From: an uncultured Myxococcales bacterium
Lineage (GTDB): Bacteria; Myxococcota_A; UBA9042
Length of the DNA stretch: 64,000 nt
NCBI GenBank assembly: GCA_903896545.1
Contig: CAITYF010000100.1
Span: 1 to 64,000, forward strand
Direction of reading: 5' to 3'
The notes under the pieces are model-generated. The model was not told where the DNA came from and made no database searches. It saw only the letters and a list, made by a program, of their open reading frames with translations. A program made the translations under genes and the position numbers. Positions 29,204 to 36,900 of this stretch are shown piece by piece (position 1 is the first letter of the stretch; each line of letters begins with the position of its first letter).

Positions 29204-29341
29204 CTGGCGCTCGACGGCCGATTTCAAAAGGATGTCGCGTCGCTAGTCGTCCAGCGACTTGTCGGCCACGAAACGCGCCACATGCTCCGCCGCCTCGTGG
29301 ATGTCCCACAAGAACGCACCAAGGTCACGCTGCGCTGGCAT
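29204..29341 (-). pseudogene. Truncated HepT-like (HEPN/DUF86) toxin remnant
   Basis: The frame starting at ATG 29341 reads MPAQRDLGAFLWDIHEAAEH..., the usual N-terminus of a DUF86/HepT HEPN protein. A TAG stop at 29243-29245 sits where the family normally has Tyr (SLDD-stop-RRDILLKSAVERQ). The family-like sequence continues in frame to about 29204 and then ends. The C-terminal part with the RNase motif (R-x4-6-H) is absent. The start overlaps the end of the MNT gene, as in intact MntA-HepT operons. The product would be a 32-residue peptide, so the toxin is dead. Confidence 0.8.
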
Positions 29342-29630
29342 AGACATCCACCGCTTCACGCTCGACACGGGCGCGCACATACGGATTCCGGATTGCCGAA
29401 CGCTCGACCAGATCCACGCGGCAGCCAAACAGCGCCTCCAGCCCAGCGAGCAGTCCGAAATACGCTGTCTTGTGGTCCACCGGGGCCAGCGGCGCGAACT
29501 CGACGGCAAAGTCGCGATCGCTCGTGCCCGGCAGAGCGTCGCCGCGCGCGTACGAGCCAAACAGTGCCAACCGCCGGCCGTGGTGCCGACGACAAAGGGC
29601 CGCGAGGCTTTCGGACTGCGCGTGCGTCAT
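29325..29630 (-). CDS. Minimal nucleotidyltransferase (MntA-like antitoxin)
   Basis: This 101-residue MNT-domain protein has ALFGSYARGDALPGTSDRDF, which gives the GS...DxD pattern (Gly25-Ser26, Asp38, Asp40) of minimal nucleotidyltransferases. The partner HEPN gene overlaps its 3' end, so this was the antitoxin half of an MNT/HEPN system. In such pairs MntA adds AMP to a tyrosine of HepT. The partner is broken here, so this gene is probably an orphan. The start is ATG at 29630 with GAGGTG just upstream. A longer in-frame extension to 29774 has no protein character. Confidence 0.83.
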   Translation of the reverse strand: MTHAQSESLAALCRRHHGRRLALFGSYARGDALPGTSDRDFAVEFAPLAPVDHKTAYFGLLAGLEALFGCRVDLVERSAIRNPYVRARVEREAVDVYASAA

Positions 29631-29789
29631 GGGCACCTCGCCACGCGATTGTGGCCTGAGAAAGCGTAGGGTTGCGGGGTGTGGTTGTCTACGAGCGGCT
29701 TGGCTGCGGCGACGGCGGGGTGATGCGCCGGCGTCCCGGAATGCCACGGGCGCTGCCTTGTTCTTCCGAGCCAAGCGCTGTGGCCTCAG

Positions 29790-30113
29790 CTACGCCGCCG
29801 ACTTGGCGCCCAGCCAGCCCGCCAGCTCCTGATGCCCCAATCCCAGCCCCAGCAGTGCCCGCACCATCAGGTCCAGCGATACCGAGCGGTCGCCTGCCTC
29901 GATCTTCGCCACCCGCGACTGACTGGAGCCCAGAATCCGCGCGAGCTGCGCCTGAGTGACCTGGTGTTCGGCGCGCACGGTCCGCACGGCTTCCGCGAGG
30001 CGGTGGCGAATCTCCACCAGCTCCGTTTCTGCCGGAGACAGCGCCAGAAAATCAGCCGCATCACCCACTTTCCAACCAGCGGCGGCGAGGCGGGCTTGCT
30101 TGTTCGGGTCCAT
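29790..30113 (-). CDS. XRE-family antitoxin (HigA-like)
   Basis: This 107-residue protein has a helix-turn-helix of the Cro/CI type at about residues 50-72 (VTQAQLARILGSSQSRVAKIE). AAAGGAGG precedes the start. Either ATG at 30113 or the adjacent GTG at 30116 could serve. It lies just downstream of the toxin gene, with a gap of about 10 bases, in the toxin-first order of HigBA systems. It should neutralise the toxin and repress the operon. The C-terminal tail is short and Leu/Gly-rich. Confidence 0.85.
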   Translation of the reverse strand: MDPNKQARLAAAGWKVGDAADFLALSPAETELVEIRHRLAEAVRTVRAEHQVTQAQLARILGSSQSRVAKIEAGDRSVSLDLMVRALLGLGLGHQELAGWLGAKSAA

Positions 30114-30125
30114 CACAACCTCCTT

Positions 30126-30458
30126 TCAAATGGCATCATAGGCCGCGAGACGGCGGCGCGCGGTGTCGATCTCGCCCGGCGGCGTGGCCTGCGTCTTCTT
30201 TTGGAACACCGTGGCAATGACCACCGCGTCCGGGTCCAGCCGGTAAACGATCCGCCAGATCGCGTCCCGGTCGCGAATCCGTAGCTCGTGCACGCGGGCG
30301 CCAATGACCGGCATCGGCCGGCTCTCCGGCATCGACAGCAGCTCGCCCGACTGCAAGCACCGCAGCAGGTAGCCGGCCTCCACGCGCGCATCCGCGCCCA
30401 GCGGCGGCGTCTTGATCTCGCCGTGCAGCCACACCAGCGGCTTGTCGGTCGGACTCAT
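30126..30458 (-). CDS. RelE/HigB-type toxin (Gp49/DUF891-like)
   Basis: This 110-residue protein has WLHGEIKTPPLGADARVEAG near the N-terminus, then LHELRIRD-like (VHELRIRDRDAIWRIVYRL) and VIATVFQKKTQATP. This is the order seen in phage-derived Gp49/DUF891 HigB toxins, which cut ribosome-bound mRNA. The C-terminal helix IDTARRRLAAY is also typical. The start is ATG at 30458 with AAGAG upstream. The HTH antitoxin gene follows at once. A perfect inverted repeat 40 bases upstream (30498-30515) is a good candidate operator. The pair looks intact. Confidence 0.87.
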   Translation of the reverse strand: MSPTDKPLVWLHGEIKTPPLGADARVEAGYLLRCLQSGELLSMPESRPMPVIGARVHELRIRDRDAIWRIVYRLDPDAVVIATVFQKKTQATPPGEIDTARRRLAAYDAI

Positions 30459-30497
30459 GGGCAGCTCTTGCGCGCGGACTTCGTGCGCTGCTGTCAG

Positions 30498-30515
30498 CAT
30501 GTCGGATTTGACATG
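30498..30515. promoter_or_regulatory. Candidate operator of the HigBA-type pair
   Basis: This is a perfect inverted repeat, CATGTC-N6-GACATG, located about 40 bases upstream of the toxin start on its transcribed side. Its position and symmetry fit binding by a dimeric HTH antitoxin. No binding data can be inferred from the sequence. Confidence 0.55.
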
Positions 30516-30563
30516 TTGGCGCAAGGGCGAATCGGCGGGTTTCTTGCCTGTGCCGCGCCGTCC

Positions 30564-30606
30564 AAGCGCAGCGGCCCCGATCCCAGCCCTCGTACAGGAG
30601 CGGCCA
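30564..30606. repeat. Dispersed flank repeat, copy 3
   Basis: AAGCGCAGCGGCCCCGATCC is followed by CAGCCCTCGTACAGGAGCGG. It is almost identical to 32438-32482. It sits between the toxin gene and the Cys-rich membrane protein gene. Confidence 0.75.
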
Positions 30607-30791
30607 GCGAGCCCGCTGAGCGCGAACACGTGGAGCGATGCAGCAACGGCCGCGGCAGAAACTCGCTGCGCATCGCTGCAAAACTCACCGCCGAGTTGGG
30701 TTCACATCACGCAAATCCCCCCGCGCCCGTCCTGCCCTGTCACGCGCTGCACGCTGCGGCGCGGCTTTTGCTGCTGGCTCGCGCGGGCGTG

Positions 30792-31433
30792 CTATTTCGC
30801 GTCGAATGGGGATTTGCGATTCCGACGACGACGCGAGCGGATCAGCCAGGTGCCGATGCCGCCGGCAGCCAGAAGGCCTGCGACGATGGCCACGTGGAGG
30901 GCCGTGCGCGGCGGCGGTTTGATCGGCGCCTCAGGCGGCGTCACCGTGGTCGGGGCTGGCAGCTCCATTGCCTCGCAATAAATAGTCTGAGGCGGCGTCG
31001 CGGACCAAGCGCTACAGCGTTTGATGTAGCGGTCGCCCAGAAGCTTCTTGTTGGCGGCGCGAATGCACTTCAAGTGCTCCTCCCCACGTTCGGCGCACGT
31101 GATGCCGTGGCGCGGACACTGGGAGGCCACCGTGCACACTTCGGCGGTAGCCGCATCCTTGGGGCAGTACAGCCAGTCGGCGCTCATCAGTCCGTGCTGC
31201 TCCAGTACGCAGCGCGCAACGTAGCCAGAATCCGCCTTGTCGAGCATGGCGCACGCGTCGTCCCGGCAAGTCTTTGCTTTGTCACACTGCAGTTCCGGTT
31301 TGCACGTTTCGATGAAGAGGTCTTCGTCCGGGTTGCGCGGCACGATGATGTCGCCGACGGCGCTACGCGCGAACACGGTCGCGCCGGTGAAAAGCACCAG
31401 ACCGGCGCGAATGACCGAGTAGCTTCGGGGCAT
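30792..31433 (-). CDS. Exported Cys-rich protein with C-terminal membrane anchor
   Basis: This 213-residue protein starts MPRSYSVIRAGLVLF and has a signal sequence at about residues 1-27. The mature part (28-165) carries about 14 cysteines in spaced pairs (CKPELQCDKAKTCRDDAC, CAERGEEHLKC) that probably form disulfides in the periplasm or outside. A Pro/Thr-rich linker (PAPTTVTPPEAP) leads to a single hydrophobic helix (TALHVAIVAGLLAAGGIGTW) and a basic tail (RSRRRRNRK), giving an inner-membrane anchor with a cytosolic C-terminus. No known domain was recognised. The neighbours are not obviously linked. Confidence 0.7.
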   Translation of the reverse strand: MPRSYSVIRAGLVLFTGATVFARSAVGDIIVPRNPDEDLFIETCKPELQCDKAKTCRDDACAMLDKADSGYVARCVLEQHGLMSADWLYCPKDAATAEVCTVASQCPRHGITCAERGEEHLKCIRAANKKLLGDRYIKRCSAWSATPPQTIYCEAMELPAPTTVTPPEAPIKPPPRTALHVAIVAGLLAAGGIGTWLIRSRRRRNRKSPFDAK

Positions 31434-32078
31434 GCTGTTTCTCGCAGCGCGGGCAGGCGAACGCCCGCAGTGGCTTCAGTTTGCCCGGTTTTCGTGCGCG
31501 CGGCCAATACCGCCGGCAGCGTCTACCGCAATCGGTGCCGCCCGCGTCGGCCACCTTGGAGTCACGTCCGCCGACTTGCACGGCAACGACCATGTACGCG
31601 CCGACCCCGCTACAACGCACCGCTGCCGTTGGGTCGTCGCCGCCCGATCGGTGGGGCAATCGCCGAAAACCATGAGGTTCCACATCGGCAAGATCCCAGA
31701 CTGGTCGCGCGGCAGACAAGGTGGGTAGGCGTAGCCGTTGCGCTGGGCTCAAGCGCTCTGCCGACCGGCGGCGCGTCCACGCACGGGACACAAGGGGCGC
31801 ACAGTCGTCCTCAACCGTCGCGCACTACTACTCTACGCCAAATCACTACTCCTCCACGCCAAATCACTACTCCTCTTCCGCAAATCACTACTGCGCAGCC
31901 GTCGCGCACGAGTCCTCTACCGCAAATCACTACTCCTCTGCGCCTGCGCAGTACTCCTTTGCCGCTCATCACCACTGCGCAGCATCCGCGACCGCGCAAA
32001 ATTTGCACGCGGCCCACGCAGGCGTAATCTCGTGTCCGTGGGCAGTCTTGCCCCATTTTGCGTCAGGAGGTCAGTGTC
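31434..32078. other. Gap with a 21-base tandem repeat and no confident gene
   Basis: Open frames exist on both strands, including a minus-strand one with a CPRC motif that overlaps the 5' end of the Cys-rich gene. None has a credible start, ribosome binding site and family character together. A 21-base minisatellite lies at 31839-31985. AGGAGG for the next gene is at 32065-32070. Confidence 0.5.
31839..31985 (+). repeat. 21-base tandem repeat (minisatellite)
   Basis: The unit CAAATCACTACTCCTC plus 5 variable bases recurs with an exact 21-base period over seven unit lengths. The third, 42-base block and the last two units are more degenerate. The period of 7 codons keeps every frame periodic. 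One plus frame reads NHYSSTP-type heptads, another reads QITTPLP-type. No spacer structure of a CRISPR array is present. Confidence 0.8.
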
Positions 32079-32405
32079 ATGGCAAAGTCCAGCAAGTCGC
32101 TCGCCAACCAGCGGGCCCAGTTTGAACTCGCCGCCGCGGGTGCCAAAAAGCACGCGGCACAGTTGCCCAAGGAAGTTCAGGTCGTCGTCAAGGGGCTGGA
32201 GCAGGAGAACGCCGAGCTGGGTGTGCTGAACACCAAGCAGGAGGCGCTCAAGGCGGACCTGGTGGCGCTGACCAAGCAGCTGCGCGAGAAGGCCAAGTCC
32301 GCGAATGCCAAGCGCACGAAGGTGGTGCGGCAGGCGGAAGCGACGTTTGGGATTGGCGCGGTGGAGCTGCGGGATTTCCGGTCGGCGACGGATGGGAAGA
32401 TCTAG
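32079..32405 (+). CDS. Small coiled-coil protein
   Basis: This is a 108-residue basic protein with a perfect AGGAGG 9-14 bases before the ATG. Residues 1-85 are almost entirely helical, with heptad-like spacing (ELAAAGAKKHAAQL, ENAELGVLNTKQEALKADLVALTKQL), indicating a coiled coil. The tail (FGIGAVELRDFRSATDGKI) breaks the heptads. That tail and the following 75 bases are duplicated at 18675-18822, so the gene has a partial paralogue. No signal peptide is present. The function is unknown. Confidence 0.75.
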   Translation: MAKSSKSLANQRAQFELAAAGAKKHAAQLPKEVQVVVKGLEQENAELGVLNTKQEALKADLVALTKQLREKAKSANAKRTKVVRQAEATFGIGAVELRDFRSATDGKI

Positions 32406-32407
32406 TT

Positions 32408-32482
32408 TCCGGTGGGATTGGGGCCGCGGGCGTAGTCAAAGCGCAGCGGCCCCGATCCCAGCCCTCGTACACGAGCGGCCAT
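32408..32482 (+). repeat. Dispersed flank repeat with hairpin potential, copy 4
   Basis: Directly after the coiled-coil gene, GGATTGGGGCCGC and GCGGCCCCGATCC form inverted arms (one G-T mismatch) around a loop of about 19 bases. There is no T-run, so it is at best an imperfect terminator. The right arm and following bases recur at 18777-18822, 19006-19048 and 30564-30606. Confidence 0.65.
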
Positions 32483-32507
32483 CTGCCCGCAGCATCGCTG
32501 CAAAAAC

Positions 32508-33809
32508 TCACCGCCGCGCCGGACTCACATCCCCCGCCATCTCCACACAAACCCCGCCCTCCGCGCTACACCTGTCCTCCACCAAACACGCCCGCGACTT
32601 CTTGCAGTCCTTGCCCTTCATCGCCCCACAGCTCAAGTCCATCCGCGCGTTCAGCTCCATCACCTTGGGCACCGTGTGGTCAAGGGTCTCGACAACCGTC
32701 TCGCGCAAGCTGCACAGCCCGTCCTTCTCGCACAGCTCCGACTTCCGGCAGTCCGCGCTGCTCGCCACCACGCACCAGCCGTTGCGCGGCGTGCAGCGGC
32801 CTTCTTTCTTGCACGAGTCGTTCTGCACGCAGTCCGCCTTGTCGCGCGCCAAGCAGCGGTCGCCGATGACGCTGCAGAAGCCCCACGTCTTGCAGTGCGT
32901 CGACTTCTCGCAGTCCGCGTCGCGCGCCACGATGCATTTCCCATCGCGTGAGACACAGCGCCCGTCGATGCGGCAATCCACCGAGCGCTCGCAGTCCAGG
33001 TGGTCGCCGACCACGCACTTGCCGCCAATCGCCGTGCAGCGGCCGATCTGGTGGCAGAGCGGCGTGCCTTGGCAATCGCGTTCTGACACGGCGCGGCAGA
33101 CGCCCTGGATCTCCGTGCACAGCCCTTCGCTCAAACACTGTGGCTGCGTGCTGCACCAGGTGTCGCCGGTCTTCACGCACACGCCGTTCAACGCGCGGCA
33201 CGCGCCGCCCTCCTTGCAAACCGCGGCGTTGGCGCAGTCAGCGTCCGTGAGCGCGCGGCAGGTGTTGTCCTTTTGTTCGAGGCTGCACAGCCCCTCGTGC
33301 GTACACGCGTAGGAAGGCGGGCAGTCGTCCTTGCCGGCGATGCACTTGCCCTCGCCGTCGATGGTGCAGCGCCCGTAGACAAGGCACTGGCTGCCACAAT
33401 GCGCGAGGTGATTGGCTTCGGTGGAATGACCGCCAAACGCGCACAAGCCGATGTCGGCGCGGCACCGTCCGGCGTCGCGGCAGTCGAGCGATTTCGCGCA
33501 GTCCGCGTCGTCTTTCGCTTTGCACGTCAACCGCGCGGCGCTGCACAAGCCGTGGTCGCCGCACGCCTTGGACGACTCGCAGTCGCGGTCGGTTTCCGCC
33601 ACGCAGTGCTTGCCCCACGCGGTGCAGAGGCCGTCATACACGCATTCGTGGCGCGTTCGGCAGCCTTCGGGGTTGCTGCATTGTTTGCCTTGGCAGACCA
33701 GCTCCCCGCGGCAGTCCGTGCGCTTGGTGCAGGGCGCGCCGATGTCGCCATAGCCAAAGCAGCCGGTCAGGCAGAAGAAGAACGTGAAGCTGGTCAAGGC
33801 GCGCAACAT
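32508..33809 (-). CDS. Cys-rich repeat lipoprotein
   Basis: This 433-residue protein has a lipoprotein signal (FTFFFCLTGCFGYG). Almost the whole mature part is a chain of about 20-residue units of the form DxDCxxSxxCxxxGxCxxxxGxC (for example ADCAKSLDCRDAGRC, RDCQGTPLCHQIGRC). Each has four spaced cysteines likely to form intra-unit disulfides. About 14 units are present. The start is ATG at 33809, where the signal peptide begins. A frameshifted copy lies at 22800-23058 and a tail-like fragment at about 30664-30722, so the gene belongs to a family that has duplicated and decayed locally. It is divergent from the next giant lipoprotein gene. Confidence 0.82.
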   Translation of the reverse strand: MLRALTSFTFFFCLTGCFGYGDIGAPCTKRTDCRGELVCQGKQCSNPEGCRTRHECVYDGLCTAWGKHCVAETDRDCESSKACGDHGLCSAARLTCKAKDDADCAKSLDCRDAGRCRADIGLCAFGGHSTEANHLAHCGSQCLVYGRCTIDGEGKCIAGKDDCPPSYACTHEGLCSLEQKDNTCRALTDADCANAAVCKEGGACRALNGVCVKTGDTWCSTQPQCLSEGLCTEIQGVCRAVSERDCQGTPLCHQIGRCTAIGGKCVVGDHLDCERSVDCRIDGRCVSRDGKCIVARDADCEKSTHCKTWGFCSVIGDRCLARDKADCVQNDSCKKEGRCTPRNGWCVVASSADCRKSELCEKDGLCSLRETVVETLDHTVPKVMELNARMDLSCGAMKGKDCKKSRACLVEDRCSAEGGVCVEMAGDVSPARR

Positions 33810-33952
33810 GGGACGCCGGTTGTAGCGGGGGCGCGCGCTTGAGGCAAGGGATCTCACGCGTCGCGTCGTTGGTGTGGAACTGGCCGCGCTCGTGCCCCCC
33901 TTGACGCACAGGGCCCCGTCTTCACACTATGGCGGGTACGAACGGAGGGCGA

Positions 33953-36900
33953 ATGTGTCGATGGCTGCTCGGCTTCATGGTTGTGGGTGGCCTGTGCGCG
34001 TGCACGTCGCCGACTGGGCAGGAAATCGCCGACGTGGCACCGGAAGGGGTTGATGCGACAACCGACGCCGTGGCTTCAGACGCGGAGGCGGCAGAAATCG
34101 TCGCTCAAGATGTCACCGCCAACGACACATCCAGCGCGGAGCTGGATACGCCCGCCGACGAGAAAGACGCTGCGTGTTCGTGTGGCGATGGAACCTGCGA
34201 TGCGGCGTGTGGTGAAACCGTGCAAACCTGCAGCGCCGATTGCACGCACTGCGGCGACGCGAAGTGCGAAGGCGGCGAGTCCCCGTTGACGTGCCCGGTG
34301 GACTGCTGCGGTGTATGCGGCGATGGAAAGTGCCAGGGCGGGCTGTGCAAGGAAACCCCCGACCTCTGCCCGAACGACTGCGCCACGGCGTGCGGCAACG
34401 GCGTCTGCGACAAAGGCGAAACGCCGGGCAACTGCGCGGCGGACTGCCTCACGGAAATCTGCGGCAATGGCGTGTGTGAACCCAGCGACGGCGGACCGAT
34501 CGGCTGCCCCGTGGACTGCGCGACGCCGTGTGGTGACTGCGTGTGCGGCAAAGGCGAGGACGCCAGCTCGTGCCCAGTCGACTGCGGTTTTTGCGGCGAC
34601 GGCACGTGCAGCGCGTGCGGTGCGGCCAAAGAGAGCGCAGTCAGCTGCCCCGCCGATTGCACCGTGACGTGCGGCTCGTGCGACGACGGAGTCGCGTGCA
34701 CGGTGGACATTTGCACGAGCGCTGGAACGTGTGCCCACACGCCCAACAGCGCCCAGTGCAGCGACGGCGACCCGTGTACGCTGGACACCTGTGAGGTGAC
34801 CGGCTGCGTCAACGGCAGCGATCCGAGCGCGTGCAGCGATGCGAACCCGTGCACGGACGACCTCTGCAGCGCGACGAGCGGTTGCGCGCACACGTTCAAC
34901 ACGAGCGGCTGCAGCGATGGCGACGTGTGCACCGTCGGAGATGTGTGCGTCAACGGCGTGTGCGTGGGGAGCGGCAGTTGCCCAGATACCGTCGAGGATA
35001 CAAGCAGCGATGCGCCCGATGTGAGCGACAGCGGCGCAGATAGCGCAGCGGACGTTGGCAGCGACGCAGTGAGTTGCCTCTGCGGCGACGGGACCTGTGT
35101 ACCCGCGTGCGGCGAAACCGCGGCGACTTGTCCCGGTGACTGTCTGGCGTGCGGCGACGGCATCTGTGCACCGGGGGAATCGCCGAGCGCGTGCTTTGTC
35201 GACTGCTGTGGCACCTGCGGCGATGGCAAGTGCAAAGGCTACGATTGCGGCGAATCGTCGAAGCTGTGCCCCACCGACTGCGGGACGGCATGCGGCGACG
35301 GGATTTGCGACAAGGGCGAATCGCCGGGGATCTGCCCGATCGACTGCAAGGTCGGTGCATGCGGCAACGGCGTGTGCGAACCGGCCGACGGCGGACCCGC
35401 GCTCTGCCCGAACGACTGTGGCACAGCGTGCGGCAACTGCCTGTGCGACAAGGGCGAGGATTTCCTGACCTGCCCCGTGGACTGCGGCTGGTGCGGCGAC
35501 GGCGTGTGCAGTCCGTGCAGCGGCTTGGATGAGACGTACGGAAGCTGCCCCAAGGACTGCCCGGCGCCCAATTGCGCCGGCGGCTGCGACGACGGGGTGG
35601 CCTGCACCACGGACACCTGTGCGTCCGACGGCGTCTGCGCCCACTTGCCCAACTTGGCGCTGTGCGTCGACAACAACGCCTGCACGGACGACTTGTGCAA
35701 CGTCCTGAGCGGCTGCACCAACCCGTGGAATGCCTCGCCGTGCAGCGATGGCGCCCCGTGCACTCAGGGCGACACGTGCTGGCAAGGCGTCTGCACCGGC
35801 AGCGGCACGTGCCCCGACGTGGTCGTCAGTGACAGCGTCGACGACGCGGACGCCGGCGGTTCAGCCGAGGTCGTCGGAACCGATGTGAGCGAAGCGGACG
35901 TGGACGCTGGCCATGGCGACGCCGCCGATGCCGACGCCACGTGTACCAGCGTCTGCGGCGACGGCACCTGCGCGTGCGACGAGGACGCGCTCAAGTGCGC
36001 CAGCGATTGTGCGGCGTGCGGTGACGGCGTTTGTTCGCCCGGCGAAGGACCGGAAGCTTGCCCCGTCGACTGCTGCGGCGGCTGCGGCGACGGTAAGTGC
36101 AAAGGCTACGCGTGCGGCGAATCGCCGACGACTTGTCCCGTAGACTGCGGAAACGCGTGCGGGAACCTGATCTGCAACAAGGGCGAAAACCCGACGACCT
36201 GTCCGGAAGACTGCCTGCATGAAGTCTGCGGCAACGGCGTCTGCGAACCATCCGACGGCGGGCCAAGCGGCTGCCCGAACGACTGCGCGCAGGCGTGCGG
36301 CAACTGCATCTGCGAAGGGGCCGAAGACTGGCTGACCTGTCCCGTGGACTGCGGCTGGTGCGGCGACTTGATCTGCAGCAATTGTCCGGCGTTGAACGAA
36401 AAGTCCGGCGGCTGTCCCGTGGACTGCGGCTCGCAATGTCCCGGCGGCTGCAGCGACGGGATCGCGTGTACGACCGATTTGTGCACCGGTCCCTGGACGT
36501 GCACGCACACGGCGGACCCCACCTTCTGCCCCGATGGCGACGCCTGCACAGTCGATGCCTGCGACCCCAAGCAGGGCTGTGAGCACGCCGCGTACAGCTG
36601 CAACGACGCCAACCCCTGCACGCAGGACGCCTGCGACGGCATCGGCGGCTGCCCGCACGTGCCGGTCGACGGAACGTGTGACGATGGCGATCCCTGCACT
36701 GAGGGCGACACCTGCCTGAGCGCCACGTGCGTTGCACAGTCCAAGAACTGCGACGACGGCAGCACGTGTACCCAGGACGCGTGTGTGGGCGGCGGATGCA
36801 TCCACAGCGGCGGGTGCGATCTGGACCTTGTTTTTCCGTACGTTATCGACCTCCCAGGCGGCGTGACCGAGTTCACGTTTGCCGCCGTCGCAGGCCAGCG

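Larger units (their letters stand above)
30459..30791. other. Gap upstream of the higBA-type pair
   Basis: It holds the candidate operator (30498-30515), one copy of the dispersed flank repeat (30564-30606), and a segment at 30664-30722 similar to 32491-32540. The latter covers the 3' end of the Cys-rich gene at 32508. On the minus strand the similar segment encodes GGICVM then a stop, against GGVCVEM in the intact gene, so it is probably another decayed paralogue tail. Confidence 0.5.

Noticed and set aside
31363-31791. Minus-strand frame with a CPRC motif, a possible zinc-ribbon protein
   Set aside because: It has no good ribosome binding site, overlaps the start of the Cys-rich membrane gene by about 70 bases, and a second frame competes. 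It may be debris.
31839-31985. CRISPR array
   Set aside because: Units are 21 bases long with no unique spacers, and there are no cas genes in the window.
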